This document shows positions 8,287 through 21,415 of a stretch of 64,000 bases of DNA, in pieces. Position 1 is the stretch's first letter. Every line of letters starts with the position of its first letter. Source of the DNA: Xanthomonas euroxanthea (GTDB lineage: Bacteria; Pseudomonadota; Gammaproteobacteria; Xanthomonadales; Xanthomonadaceae); the NCBI RefSeq assembly GCF_900476395.1, contig NZ_UIHB01000005.1, positions 248,001 through 312,000 of the forward strand. Direction: 5' to 3'. Position numbers and translations under genes: made by a program. The notes below the pieces were generated by a model. The model ran no database searches. It saw nothing but the letters and a program-made list of their open reading frames with translations, and was not told the origin of the DNA.

Positions 8287-9026
8287 GCGGAAGTGCTCCA
8301 GATCGCACCGCGGTGCGAAGCACCTGCCATGGACAACAAGGTGACGCAGGCGGACGCATAGCGCGCGGGGTCCACCGCGTCGCCGTCTTCCTGATGGGTA
8401 AAGGCGCGCGCGCGCAAGGCGGTGCGCATCGGGCCGGGCTGCAGTCCGCTGATGCGGACCGGGCCAGCGGCGGTTTCGTGATGCAGGCTGGCGAGCAGGC
8501 CACGCTGCGCATGCTGGGCAGCGCCGTAGGCGCCCCAATAGGCCTGGCCAACGCGTGCAGGGTCGTCGACGACGAAGACCACCGCCGCATCGGCTTGCTG
8601 CCGCAACAGCGGCAAGCAGGCCTGGGTCAACCAGGCGCGCGCGGTGAGGTTGACATGCAGGGTGCGTGCGAAGTCGGCAGGTGCCGCAAGTTCGGCCGGG
8701 GTCAGGCCGGCGAAGTCGGCAGCGCAGTGCAGCAGGCCATGCAGGCCACCCAGCTCGGATTGCAGCCGTTGCGCCAGCGCGGCGTAGTCGTCCGGCGTGG
8801 CGCCGGCCAGATCCAGCGGATACAACAACGGCTCCGGGCCGAGCTTGGCAACGGCGTCATAGACGCGCTCCAGCGGGCGCAGCTTGCGGCCCAGCAGCAC
8901 CACGGTCGCATCGGCCGCTGCGCATGCCTGCGCAGCGGCTGCGCCAAGACCGCCCGCTGCGCCGGAGATCAGCACCACGCGCCCGGCAAGCGCCGGCGCG
9001 TCGGGCTGGGCCTGCGCCAGGCTCAC
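8283..9026 (-). CDS. YciK-like short-chain dehydrogenase, catalytically degenerate
   Basis: 247-residue Rossmann protein of the classical SDR fold, closest in layout to E. coli YciK. The glycine motif GAAGGLG is at 22-28 and Tyr167 is kept. The position of the catalytic Lys (YxxxK) is Gln171 (YGAAQ). The usual Ser stretch reads VVFVVDDPAR, so the Ser is lost, and the NAG motif after strand 4 reads HCAAD. The fold should still bind nucleotide, but normal SDR chemistry is doubtful. The GTG start at 9026 overlaps the grxD stop (GTGA) and was chosen because the coupling gives a normal N-terminus (SLAQAQPDAPALAGRVVLI). Confidence 0.8.
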   Translation of the reverse strand: MSLAQAQPDAPALAGRVVLISGAAGGLGAAAAQACAAADATVVLLGRKLRPLERVYDAVAKLGPEPLLYPLDLAGATPDDYAALAQRLQSELGGLHGLLHCAADFAGLTPAELAAPADFARTLHVNLTARAWLTQACLPLLRQQADAAVVFVVDDPARVGQAYWGAYGAAQHAQRGLLASLHHETAAGPVRISGLQPGPMRTALRARAFTHQEDGDAVDPARYASACVTLLSMAGASHRGAIWSTSA

Positions 9027-9343
9027 GGCTGGTAGGCCTCGCTGACAATGCGCTTGAGCTCGCCGGCCTCGAACAGTTCCAGCGTGATGTCGCAACCGCC
9101 GATCAACTCGCCGTGGATGAACAATTGCGGGAAGGTCGGCCAGTTGGAATAGCGCGGCAGATTGGCGCGTACTTCGGGCTCTTCGAGCACGTTGACCGTG
9201 CGCAGCTGATCGGCGCCGGCAGCGACCAGGGCCTGCACGGCGCGGCTGGAAAAACCGCACATCGGAAATTGCGGGGTGCCTTTCATGAACAGCACGATCG
9301 GATGTTGTTCGACTTCGGCCTGGATCCGTTCCATCACCGGCAT
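9023..9343 (-). CDS. grxD: Monothiol glutaredoxin Grx4
   Basis: 106-residue class II glutaredoxin with the single-cysteine motif CGFS (Cys29-Ser32), the WPTFPQLF cis-proline loop and GG(C)D glutathione-binding residues. Proteins of this type carry a glutathione-ligated [2Fe-2S] cluster, exchange clusters with BolA and A-type carriers, and act in cytosolic Fe-S and iron control. The start ATG 9343 has AGGAGAG five bases upstream; longer in-frame versions would add an implausible basic extension. It is divergent from sodB (121-base gap), so both oxidative-stress and iron functions may share regulation. Confidence 0.93.
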   Translation of the reverse strand: MPVMERIQAEVEQHPIVLFMKGTPQFPMCGFSSRAVQALVAAGADQLRTVNVLEEPEVRANLPRYSNWPTFPQLFIHGELIGGCDITLELFEAGELKRIVSEAYQP

Positions 9344-9464
9344 TGGACTCTCCTGACTGGGAGCGGCAGGCCCGACCGCCGGGTCGGATAGACTTCCGCA
9401 AAGGCGCGCATTGTAAGCCCTCGGCGCGACCTGTCGCCGTACTCCCTTCGCTGCCCTTGCCATC

Positions 9465-10043
9465 ATGCCGATCGAACACCTTGCACTGCCCTACTCCCGC
9501 GCCGCCCTGGAGCCGCATCTTTCCGCCGCCACCCTGGAGGCGCACCACGGCGTCTGTTACCGCAGCGAGGTCGATCGGCTCAATGCACGCATCGAAGGCA
9601 GCGAGTTCGCCGAGCTGACGCTGGAAGACATCATCGCGCAGGCGCAGGGCACGCTGTTCCATCTGGCTGCGCAGGTGTGGAACCACACGTTCTACTGGCA
9701 GTGCCTGCGCCCACGTGGCGGCGGCGAGCCGCTGGGCCGGCTGGCCGACCGCATTGCCAAATCATTCGGCGACTTCGTGCACTTCAGGCAGGAATTCAAC
9801 CGCGTCGCCCTGGGCAGCTTCGGCTCGGGCTGGGTGTGGCTGGTGCAGCGGCCGGATGGCACCTTGGCGATCGTCGCCACGCCGAATGCCTCCACGCCGC
9901 TCACCGGCCCGGACACGCCATTGCTCGCCTGCGACCTCTGGGAGCATGCGTACTACCTGGACTATCGGCAGGACCGCGCGCAATACCTGGACGCATTCTG
10001 GAAGCTGATCAACTGGGACTTCGTGGCCAGCCGGCTGGGCTAG
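9465..10043 (+). CDS. sodB: Fe-type superoxide dismutase with unusual second shell
   Basis: 192-residue SodB-family enzyme converting superoxide to oxygen and peroxide in the cytosol. All four metal ligands are present: His27, His74 (WNHTFYW), Asp157 and His161 (DLWEHAYYLDY). Gln70 in AAQVWNH is at the place used by Fe-type enzymes. The helix-1 gateway is odd: E. coli HYGKHHQTYV corresponds to HHGVCYRSEV here, so the conserved gateway Tyr (Tyr34 in E. coli) is replaced by Glu35 and the neighbouring His pair by Cys-Tyr. Activity is therefore likely but may be altered. It is probably a minor or specialised SOD beside another elsewhere in the genome. Confidence 0.85.
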   Translation: MPIEHLALPYSRAALEPHLSAATLEAHHGVCYRSEVDRLNARIEGSEFAELTLEDIIAQAQGTLFHLAAQVWNHTFYWQCLRPRGGGEPLGRLADRIAKSFGDFVHFRQEFNRVALGSFGSGWVWLVQRPDGTLAIVATPNASTPLTGPDTPLLACDLWEHAYYLDYRQDRAQYLDAFWKLINWDFVASRLG

Positions 10044-10172
10044 CCGCTTGCGCCGTTGCAGCAGGTCAACGTCCAATTGACTGGTTGCGACGGCGCACCC
10101 GGCGGCATCGCGCACTGCGGTCCAGCTCCGCCACGACCCTGCGCGTGCGCCGGGTCGCAGCGGCGCCAACGC

Positions 10173-11330
10173 TCATTCTGCGAGTGACCCTTCGCTCAAG
10201 CGCGCAAGCACCGGACTGACCTGTGCCTCACGCTGCAGCACGGTGCCTGCGTCGCCCACTGCCTGCGCAAGCGCCTGCGGCGTCTCAGCGCGCAGCGTGG
10301 CATGGCCGACCTTGCGGCCCTCGCGCGATTGCTTGCCGTAGTCGTGCCAATGCCCACCGGGCACCGCCAGGAATGCGGCAGCATCCGGCATCGCACCCAG
10401 CCAGTTGAGCATGCAGGCATGTCCACGCATCGCGGTGCTGCCGAGCGGCAAACCGAGCACCGCACGCACGTGATTTTCGAACTGCGAGGTCTCGGCGCCT
10501 TCGATGGTCCAGTGCCCGGAGTTGTGCACGCGCGGCGCCATCTCGTTGGCGAGCAGTTGGCCATCGCGCACGAACAGCTCGAGCGCGAAGACGCCCACGT
10601 AGTCCACGCGCTCGGCGATCGCGCGCGCATGCGCCTCTGCCACCTCCTGCAACCCGGCATCCACATGCGCCGGCGCAAGACTGGCCGAGAGCACACCGTC
10701 CACATGCCAGTTTTCGGTCAGCGGCCAGGCACGGAACTCGCCATCGCGCCCACGCACGGCCACCACGCTGACCTCGCGCTCGAACGGTACGAAGGCTTCC
10801 ACGATCAGGCCGACCTTGGCGGCCTGCGCGCCGAGCGCGTCCCACGCGGCATCGGCATCGGCCGGCGTCTTGATGCGGAACTGGCCCTTGCCGTCGTAAC
10901 CGAAGCGGCGCGTCTTGAGCACGCACGGCGTGCCGATACGGGCCAACGCGGCATCCAGTCCCGCACGGTCGTCGATGGCGGCGAACGCGGGCACCGGAAT
11001 GCCGAGCTCGCGGAACAGGGTCTTTTCGCTGAGCCGGTCCTGCGCCACCGCCAACGCGGCAGCACTGGGAAACACCGGCACCTGCGCGGCCAATTGCTGC
11101 GCGCTGGCAGCCGGCACGTTTTCGAAATCGAAGGTGATCACATCCACGTGTGCGGCGAATGCGGCAAGCGCGGCGGCATCGTCGAAAGCGCCCGCCTGCA
11201 GCGGCGCCACCTGCCCTGCGCAGCCATCGGCGGCCGGGTCGAACACCGCAAACCGCAAGCCCAGCGGCGCGCCGGCCAGGACCAGCATGCGGGCCAACTG
11301 GCCGCCGCCCAGAATACCGACCGTGGTCAT
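10173..11330 (-). CDS. purK: N5-carboxyaminoimidazole ribonucleotide synthase
   Basis: 385-residue ATP-grasp enzyme that converts AIR plus bicarbonate and ATP to N5-CAIR in purine synthesis. It begins with a nucleotide-binding [12 protein letters not shown], has the central [15 protein letters not shown]-grasp loop, and ends with [26 protein letters not shown], the metal and substrate-binding segment typical of PurK. The start at 11330 overlaps the purE stop by four bases. It is convergent with sodB across a 129-base gap that shows no obvious terminator. Confidence 0.96.
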   Translation of the reverse strand: MTTVGILGGGQLARMLVLAGAPLGLRFAVFDPAADGCAGQVAPLQAGAFDDAAALAAFAAHVDVITFDFENVPAASAQQLAAQVPVFPSAAALAVAQDRLSEKTLFRELGIPVPAFAAIDDRAGLDAALARIGTPCVLKTRRFGYDGKGQFRIKTPADADAAWDALGAQAAKVGLIVEAFVPFEREVSVVAVRGRDGEFRAWPLTENWHVDGVLSASLAPAHVDAGLQEVAEAHARAIAERVDYVGVFALELFVRDGQLLANEMAPRVHNSGHWTIEGAETSQFENHVRAVLGLPLGSTAMRGHACMLNWLGAMPDAAAFLAVPGGHWHDYGKQSREGRKVGHATLRAETPQALAQAVGDAGTVLQREAQVSPVLARLSEGSLAE

Positions 11331-11830
11331 TGGCGCGGGTCGTCGCTGGCCATGACATCGTCGGTCTGCCTGGCGCGGAACTGCGCCAGTGCCTGACCGA
11401 TCTGCGCCTGCTCCGGCGCCAGCATCGCAGCGGCGAACAAGGCCGCATTCGCCGCGCCGGCGTTGCCGATCGCAAACGTCGCCACCGGAATCCCGGCCGG
11501 CATCTGCACGATCGACAGCAGCGAATCCATGCCGTTGAGCGCCTTGGACTGCACCGGCACACCGAGCACCGGCACCGCCGTCTTGGCCGCCAGCATGCCG
11601 GGCAGGTGCGCTGCGCCACCGGCGCCGGCGATGATCGCGCGCAGGCCACGGTCGCCCGCCTGCTCTGCATAGCTGAACAACACGTCCGGTGTGCGGTGCG
11701 CCGAGACCACCTTGACTTCGTAAGGCACGCCCAGCGCATCGAGCTTCTGAGCTGCGTGTTGCATGGTTTCCCAATCGGAACGGGAACCCATCACGATGCC
11801 GACCAGCGGCGCGGAGTGGTTGGAGGTCAT
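11327..11830 (-). CDS. purE: N5-carboxyaminoimidazole ribonucleotide mutase
   Basis: 167-residue class I PurE that moves the carboxyl group of N5-CAIR to give CAIR; it functions as an octamer with PurK supplying substrate. The signature [13 protein letters not shown] holds the nucleotide phosphate-binding Ser, SAHRTP the catalytic His, and [11 protein letters not shown] the glycine loop. It is the first gene of purEK. The divergent Trm112-like gene starts 58 bases away, so the promoter lies in 11831-11888. Confidence 0.96.
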   Translation of the reverse strand: MTSNHSAPLVGIVMGSRSDWETMQHAAQKLDALGVPYEVKVVSAHRTPDVLFSYAEQAGDRGLRAIIAGAGGAAHLPGMLAAKTAVPVLGVPVQSKALNGMDSLLSIVQMPAGIPVATFAIGNAGAANAALFAAAMLAPEQAQIGQALAQFRARQTDDVMASDDPRQ

Positions 11831-11888
11831 GGCCCTGCCCTGCGGTAAAGACGTATTCTAGCCATCTTCCACGCAAGACAAGACTTCG

Positions 11889-12158
11889 ATGGATCGCAAA
11901 CTGCTCGACCTGCTGTGCTCGCCCGACACCCGCCAGCCGCTCTCGCTGCTCGACGGCAAGGGCCTGGAGGCACTCAATACCGCCATCGCCGGCGGAACCC
12001 TGCAGCGTGCTGACGGCGCGGCGCAGACACAGCCGCTGCGCGAGGCACTGATCACCCGCGACCGCAAGCAGGTCTTCCGCGTCGACGACGGCATTCCGGT
12101 GCTGCTGGCCGAAGAAGCGATCGGCACAGCGCAGATCGCCGACTTCCCCGAAAAGTGA
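11889..12158 (+). CDS. Trm112-like (UPF0434/YcaR) protein lacking most zinc cysteines
   Basis: 89-residue protein of the Trm112/YcaR family: it opens MDRKLLDLLCSP and closes with FRVDDGIPVLLAEEA, the two conserved strands of the fold. Typical family members have CPxC plus a second cysteine pair binding zinc; here only Cys10 remains, and about 25 extra residues (LNTAIAGGTLQRADGAAQ region) are inserted in the middle. Eukaryotic Trm112 activates methyltransferases, but the bacterial role is not settled. Its TGA overlaps the GTG start of nadC, so the two are co-expressed. Confidence 0.78.
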   Translation: MDRKLLDLLCSPDTRQPLSLLDGKGLEALNTAIAGGTLQRADGAAQTQPLREALITRDRKQVFRVDDGIPVLLAEEAIGTAQIADFPEK

Positions 12159-13039
12159 CGTCTTCCGCAAGCACGGCCGTGCCGAAGGCGCCGCCGGCAG
12201 CGCAGGTGGATGCAGATGTGGCGCGCGCACTGGCCGAAGACATCGGCACAGGCGATGTGACTGCAGCGCTGTTGCCCGACCAGGCCGACAGCGCGTACCT
12301 GCTGTGCAAGCAGGATGCCGTGATCGCCGGGCGGCCCTGGTTCGACGCCACGCACCGCGCACTCGATCCGCAGGTGCGTATCGACTGGCAGGTACACGAA
12401 GGCCAGCACGTTGCCGCCGGCACGGTGCTGGCGCTGCTGCATGGCCGCAGCCGTAGCCTGGTCAGTGCCGAGCGCACCTCGCTCAACTTCCTGCAGACGC
12501 TGTCGGCTGCCGCGACCACCACCGCTGCATATGTCGCCGCCGTGGCCGGCACCGGCACGCGCATTCTGGATACGCGCAAGACGCTGCCGGGCCTGCGCGC
12601 CGCGCAGAAATACGCCGTGCGTTGCGGTGGCGGCGACAACCACCGCATCGGGCTGTTCGACACGGTGATGCTCAAGGAAAACCATATCCGCGCCGCCGGC
12701 TCGTTGAGCGCCGCCGTGCATGCCGCACGTGCGCAGCAACCACAGTTGCCGCTGGTGGTGGAGGTGGAAACCCTGGAGCAGCTGCGCGAGGCCTTGCAGG
12801 TCGGGTGTACGCGCATCCTGATCGACGATTTCGACCCGGCACTGCGGCGCGAGGCGGTGCGCATCGTTGCCGCCCTGCCGCGCGACCAACGCATTCCGCT
12901 GGAAGTCTCCGGCAGCGTGGATCTGGCCGGCATTGCCGCCATTGCGGCCGATGGCGTGGATTGCATCTCCATCGGCGGGCTCACCAAGCACGTGCACGCC
13001 GTCGATCTGTCGCTCAAACTCGGCCCGCCGCCGCACTGA
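12155..13039 (+). CDS. nadC: Nicotinate-nucleotide pyrophosphorylase (quinolinate phosphoribosyltransferase)
   Basis: 294-residue enzyme making nicotinate mononucleotide from quinolinate and PRPP in de novo NAD synthesis. Diagnostic segments are ERTSLNFLQTLS, the TRKTLPGLRAAQKYAVRCGG loop (substrate-binding Arg and Lys residues), HRIGLFDTVMLKENHI, and the phosphate-binding ISIGGLTKH near the C-terminus. The GTG start at 12155 overlaps the upstream stop (GTGA). The first 15 residues are poorly conserved, so a slightly later start cannot be excluded. Confidence 0.94.
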   Translation: MTSSASTAVPKAPPAAQVDADVARALAEDIGTGDVTAALLPDQADSAYLLCKQDAVIAGRPWFDATHRALDPQVRIDWQVHEGQHVAAGTVLALLHGRSRSLVSAERTSLNFLQTLSAAATTTAAYVAAVAGTGTRILDTRKTLPGLRAAQKYAVRCGGGDNHRIGLFDTVMLKENHIRAAGSLSAAVHAARAQQPQLPLVVEVETLEQLREALQVGCTRILIDDFDPALRREAVRIVAALPRDQRIPLEVSGSVDLAGIAAIAADGVDCISIGGLTKHVHAVDLSLKLGPPPH

Positions 13040-13101
13040 TTTCACGCGTGCCCGCAGCCGGCTCTGTCAGCCTGCTGCGATTGTTCTGTGCAGGATCTGC
13101 G

Positions 13102-14148
13102 ATGACTGTAAAACCTTGGCCGTGGCTCTGTCTGGTGTTGGCCGCATGGGGCGGCACCGCGGCCGCCGCGGAAGTCTGCGACGTGCCGCCACGCTTCGGC
13201 ACCAGCCCTGCTGCAATCGCCATCGTGCGCAATGCCTGCAACGAGCATCGCCTGTGGCAACGCCCGTTTATCGATGCCAAGGGGCGTCTGGCCAGCCTGG
13301 GCGTCACCGAAGCCGAATCAGGCTATCTCGCCGACCATGGGGTGGTCGCGTGGCAACGCGTGGCAGGCTACTGGCGCGACAGCGGCACGCTCGCATCGAT
13401 GGGCGGCCGCCCGGGCGCGTCGAGCTGCGCGGCACTGGATGGCACGCGCTATACCGCCAGCGATTGCCGTGCGTTCCTGGTCGACAACCCGTGGTCGGCT
13501 GCCTTCATCTCCTGGGTGATGACACAGGCAGGCCTGAGCGGCTTCCATCGCTCTGCACGCCATCTGGATTACATCCGCAGCGCCTACAACGATGGCGCCA
13601 GCGGGCCTTACCAGTTCACCGACCCGGCGGTGGAGAAGCCCGCTCCCGGCGATCTGCTGTGCCTGTTGCGCGGGCGCAGTGTCGCGCTTGGCTATGCCGG
13701 CCTCAGGGCCGGGCTTGGCGGCAGCGCGCCGATGCCTTGGCAATCGCATTGCGACGTCGTGGTGGCCGCCAACGTCGGTGGCGATCGCACCCTGTATCTG
13801 ATCGGCGGCAACGTGTTCAACACGGTGATGATGCGCAAGATGCCGCTGGACCGCGCCGGCCGCGTGGTATTGCCGACACCGCAGTCTGACGGCAGCCAGG
13901 ACCAGAGCGAGGACGGCCTGGGCATCGCCAGCGAGTGCACGCCGGCACACGAAGAACTCTGCGATTTCAATCGACGCGACTGGGCGGCCCTGTTGAAGCT
14001 GCGCCCGGATGCGGTGATGACCGCGCCTCCGCCGGTCGAGCCACTGCCTTCGCCAACCACCTTGCCCGCAACGATGCCGCCGGGTTTTCCACGCGTCGTG
14101 CCACCGCGTCCGGAAACACAGCCCGCGCCGACCCAGCAGCCCGGGTAA
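13102..14148 (+). CDS. Exported DUF2272 protein
   Basis: 348-residue secreted protein. The signal peptide MTVKPWPWLCLVLAAWGGTAAAA is followed by a DUF2272-type domain: NPWSAAFISWVMTQAG, PAPGDLLCLLRGR and SHCDVVVAANVGGDRTLYLIGGNV. These resemble the Cys/His layout of NlpC/P60-CHAP-like hydrolases (a WSAAFIS site, then SHCDVV and GGN), which suggests but does not prove a cell-wall activity. The C-terminal 45 residues are low-complexity Pro/Thr (PPPVEPLPSPTT...). It lies 62 bases after nadC and is followed by a repeat that could also stop transcription. Confidence 0.75.
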   Translation: MTVKPWPWLCLVLAAWGGTAAAAEVCDVPPRFGTSPAAIAIVRNACNEHRLWQRPFIDAKGRLASLGVTEAESGYLADHGVVAWQRVAGYWRDSGTLASMGGRPGASSCAALDGTRYTASDCRAFLVDNPWSAAFISWVMTQAGLSGFHRSARHLDYIRSAYNDGASGPYQFTDPAVEKPAPGDLLCLLRGRSVALGYAGLRAGLGGSAPMPWQSHCDVVVAANVGGDRTLYLIGGNVFNTVMMRKMPLDRAGRVVLPTPQSDGSQDQSEDGLGIASECTPAHEELCDFNRRDWAALLKLRPDAVMTAPPPVEPLPSPTTLPATMPPGFPRVVPPRPETQPAPTQQPG

Positions 14149-14160
14149 GCAAGGCTCGAA

Positions 14161-14290
14161 GCCCCTCTCCCGTCGGGAGAGGGGCTGGGGTGAGGGTACG
14201 GAAGCGAAGCCCTGGCCAAGGTTCGACCACACTAGGCTTCGCCCGTACCCTCATCCGCCCCTGCGGTGCACCTTCTCCCGCAGGAGAAGG
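14161..14290. repeat. Paired inverted intergenic repeats
   Basis: Two related units face each other. Unit 1 starts with the hairpin GCCCCTCTCCCG/CGGGAGAGGGGC (14161-14185) and continues CTGGGGTGAGGGTACG. Unit 2 (about 14236-14290) reads in the opposite orientation: GCTTCGCCCGTACCCTCATC, then the hairpin CCTTCTCC-CGCA-GGAGAAGG. This kind of paired palindromic repeat is common between genes in Xanthomonas; mobility genes are absent here. The first hairpin may also end transcription of the DUF2272 gene. Confidence 0.75.
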
Positions 14291-14324
14291 ATCAAGGCAC
14301 CGGCGATTGCCCTAAACACCCAAT

Positions 14325-14350
14325 AAAAAAGCGGGCCGAAGCCCGCTTTT
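14325..14350 (-). terminator. Rho-independent terminator of pnp
   Basis: On the minus strand AAAAGCGGGC-TTCG-GCCCGCTTTTTT: six GC pairs extended by A-T pairs, a stable UUCG tetraloop, and a T6 run. It lies 23 bases after the pnp stop. Confidence 0.93.
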
Positions 14351-14373
14351 CGTAACGCGTCAAACCGTGGCGA

Positions 14374-16488
<2,115 letters not shown>

Positions 16489-16610
16489 GGAGGTTTTTTC
16501 CCTTAGGTGTTGCTGTCTTCGTTGGACCGTCGTCGACCCATGCCGAGAACGGGCGGCCGGGAGGCTCCGGCCCATGAACTGCATGCTGCAGATAACGTAA
16601 TGCGAATGAC

Positions 16611-16646
16611 CAAAACAAAGCCGCGGCGCATCGCTGCGCCGCGGCG
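16611..16646 (-). terminator. Terminator between rpsO and pnp
   Basis: Ten-base stem CCGCGGCGCA/TGCGCCGCGG with a four-base loop, followed on the minus strand by CTTTGTTTTGG. It lies 12 bases after rpsO. In E. coli the rpsO terminator is likewise leaky and lets transcription continue into pnp. Confidence 0.85.
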
Positions 16647-16657
16647 GTAGGACTCGA

Positions 16658-16918
16658 TTAGCGGCGCAGGCCGAGCTTCTCGATCAAGGACTTGTAACGC
16701 TCGTTGTCCTTCTTCTTCAGGTAGTCGAGCAGGCTGCGGCGGCGGTTGACCATCTGCAGCAGGCCACGACGGCTGTGGTGATCCTTCTTGTGGGTCTTGA
16801 AGTGGCCGGTCAGCAGCTCGATGCGCGCGGTCAGCAGGGCGACCTGCACTTCCGGCGAACCGGTGTCCTGGGCGCTGCGCTTGTTGTCTTCAATAACTTT
16901 CTGGGTGTCGACGGACAT
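16658..16918 (-). CDS. rpsO: 30S ribosomal protein S15
   Basis: 86-residue primary 16S rRNA-binding protein of the small subunit platform. It shows the full S15 signature [21 protein letters not shown] and [24 protein letters not shown]. The start ATG gives the conserved [12 protein letters not shown] opening. Its own promoter lies in the 156-base gap after truB, which also contains a GGGGCCGCA...TGCGGCCCC inverted pair (17023-17054). Confidence 0.98.
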   Translation of the reverse strand: MSVDTQKVIEDNKRSAQDTGSPEVQVALLTARIELLTGHFKTHKKDHHSRRGLLQMVNRRRSLLDYLKKKDNERYKSLIEKLGLRR

Positions 16919-17033
16919 GATGTTTACTCGATAGATGCGTGGTCGACAGGAACGTGCATGACGCACCGCCGGACTCGCCGTTTGCTTGGGATGAGCGCGC
17001 TTGGCGCTGAGGTGCCCCGATCGGGGCCGCAAA

Positions 17034-17062
17034 ATTGTAACGTCGTGCGGCCCCGGGAACAA
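17034..17062 (-). promoter_or_regulatory. Putative sigma-70 promoter of rpsO
   Basis: Minus strand TTGTTC (17062-17057), a 17-base spacer, then TACAAT (17039-17034), which matches five of six consensus bases at -10 and four of six at -35 with optimal spacing. It would start the transcript about 110 bases before the rpsO ATG. The spacer contains one arm of a 9-bp inverted repeat (17023-17031/17046-17054). Confidence 0.55.
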
Positions 17063-17074
17063 GTTGACTAAACC

Positions 17075-18025
17075 TTAACAAGACGCCACTTCGTTCAGTC
17101 CATTGAACAATCGCTGCGGCGACAAGCGCCCCTCCGCGTCCACCAGGCCTAGCCCGGAGGGGGTTCCGTCGGGTCCGAACACCGCCACCTGGCCGGTCGG
17201 AAATGTCGCATCGCGCAGACGCTGGCCCATGCGAAAACGTGCCGCGTGCGCGGCATCGAGCACGATCCGCGCAAAATCGGCCAGTCCGGCCTCGATCGGC
17301 AGCAGCAGGTCCTGTGCGTCGGTGCCCGCTTCCAGGGCAGCCGACAGCGCCTCCAGCGTGATCATCTGCGGCGTGCGAAACGGCTCGACCCAGAGCCGGC
17401 GCAGCGAGGCGATATGCGCACCGCAGCCGAGCACTTCGCCCAGATCGCGCGCCAGGCTGCGGATATAGGTGCCCGATCCGCAGGTCACGCGCAGTTGCAG
17501 CCGCGGCGCGGCGTAGCCGATCACGTCGATCGCCTGCACCTCGACCTCGCGCACCGGCGCCTCGATTGCCTCGCCACGGCGCGCCTTGGCGTACAGCGGC
17601 TCGCCGCCCTGCTTGAGCGCGGAATAGATCGGCGCCTGTTGGCGGATGCGCCCGATGAAGGGCATCAGCGCTGCACGCAGCGCGTCTTCGTCCAGTGCGG
17701 GCACTGCACGCTCGCGCAGGACCTGACCATCGGCATCGTCGGTATCGGTGGTGACACCCAGCACGACCTCGGCATCGTAGGCCTTGGCAGAACTGAGCAG
17801 GAGGCCGGCAATCTTGGTCGCCTCGCCCAGACACAGCGGCAGCAGGCCGGTGGCCAGCGGGTCCAGGCTGCCGGTGTGGCCGCCCTTTTCGGCACGCAAC
17901 AAGCGACGCGCGGACTGCAAGGCCGTGTTGGAGCTGACTCCAGCCGGCTTGTCGAGCAACAGGATGCCGTGCAACGGGCGATAGACGATGCGGGGTTTCA
18001 AGAGATCAGTGCTCGAATCGGGCAC
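17075..18025 (-). CDS. truB: tRNA pseudouridine-55 synthase
   Basis: 316-residue enzyme that makes pseudouridine 55 in the tRNA T-loop. Motif II with the catalytic Asp is [24 protein letters not shown] (Asp near residue 55). [18 protein letters not shown] and [18 protein letters not shown] complete the TruB pattern, and a PUA-like C-terminus follows. The GTG start is the only in-frame start that keeps the short lead-in to [20 protein letters not shown]. It is part of the rimP-to-pnp cluster, 56 bases after rbfA. Confidence 0.95.
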   Translation of the reverse strand: MPDSSTDLLKPRIVYRPLHGILLLDKPAGVSSNTALQSARRLLRAEKGGHTGSLDPLATGLLPLCLGEATKIAGLLLSSAKAYDAEVVLGVTTDTDDADGQVLRERAVPALDEDALRAALMPFIGRIRQQAPIYSALKQGGEPLYAKARRGEAIEAPVREVEVQAIDVIGYAAPRLQLRVTCGSGTYIRSLARDLGEVLGCGAHIASLRRLWVEPFRTPQMITLEALSAALEAGTDAQDLLLPIEAGLADFARIVLDAAHAARFRMGQRLRDATFPTGQVAVFGPDGTPSGLGLVDAEGRLSPQRLFNGLNEVASC

Positions 18026-18081
18026 CGTGCGCGCCCGTTGAAATCAGGGCCGCTGGTCAACAGGCGGCCGGCCGGCAGCGC

Positions 18082-18474
18082 TCAGCGCTGCTCGGCGTCC
18101 TCGTCGCTGGACGCGGCCTCGGGGCCGACATCGTCCAGGTCACGCAGCAGGTTGTCGATGCGCTCGCCGCGGTCGACCGAATCGTCGTAATGGAAATGCA
18201 GCTCGGGCACATGCCGCAGCTTCATCGCGCGCGCCAGCTGCGTGCGCAGCTGACCCGCGATTTCCTTGAGCCCCTTGACCGCTTCGGCCGAGCGCTCCTG
18301 CTGCAGCGCGGTGACGAACACCTTGGCATGCGCCAGGTCGCGGCTGATTTCGACGTCGGACACGCTGACCGACGGCAGGCCGTGGTCGCGCACGGCCGCG
18401 TGCACGATCGTGCCGAGGTCGCGGCGCACCTGCGCCGAAACGCGGTCGGTGCGATGGAATGATTTGGTTGGCAT
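18082..18474 (-). CDS. rbfA: 30S ribosome-binding factor A
   Basis: 130-residue KH-like cold-shock factor for 16S rRNA 5' maturation and 30S release. RTDRVSAQVRRDLGTIVHAAVRD opens the domain, and VSDVEISRDLAHAKVFVTAL and HVPELHFHYDDSVDRGERIDNLL are conserved. The acidic tail is typical. It follows infB after 146 bases that contain tandem hairpins. Confidence 0.96.
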   Translation of the reverse strand: MPTKSFHRTDRVSAQVRRDLGTIVHAAVRDHGLPSVSVSDVEISRDLAHAKVFVTALQQERSAEAVKGLKEIAGQLRTQLARAMKLRHVPELHFHYDDSVDRGERIDNLLRDLDDVGPEAASSDEDAEQR

Positions 18475-18577
18475 GGTCGTGGACCTGGTTGATTCGGAGG
18501 GCCAGTTGGCACCGAAGCCAAAAACGGACGCGGGCGGCCATGCCGCCCTCGCCTTGCAGAACTTGCGTTACGGAACG

Positions 18578-18614
18578 ACTCCGCTCGACGGAGTCCGGGG
18601 CCCGCAGGCCCCGG
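18578..18614 (-). other. Tandem hairpins between infB and rbfA
   Basis: Two adjacent perfect stems: ACTCCG/CGGAGT (18578-18594) and CCGGGGCC-CGCA-GGCCCCGG (18595-18614), the latter only 6 bases after the infB stop. Neither has a T-run, so mRNA stabilisation, processing or Rho-type attenuation is more likely than intrinsic termination. Confidence 0.6.
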
Positions 18615-18620
18615 CAACCG

Positions 18621-21320
<2,700 letters not shown>

Positions 21321-21415
21321 TCGGATCCTATGATCTGGTTGGCGCCCCCTCGCCCAGAGCAAGGGAAACGCTGATTCTAAGCCCTGATGGGGTCAGGGCG
21401 CGGTTCATTGCCGGC

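Noticed and set aside
21381..21399. GCCCTGA/TCAGGGC stem after nusA considered as a terminator
   Set aside because: The stem is short and followed only by TTAGAATC; nusA and infB are normally co-transcribed, so termination is unlikely.
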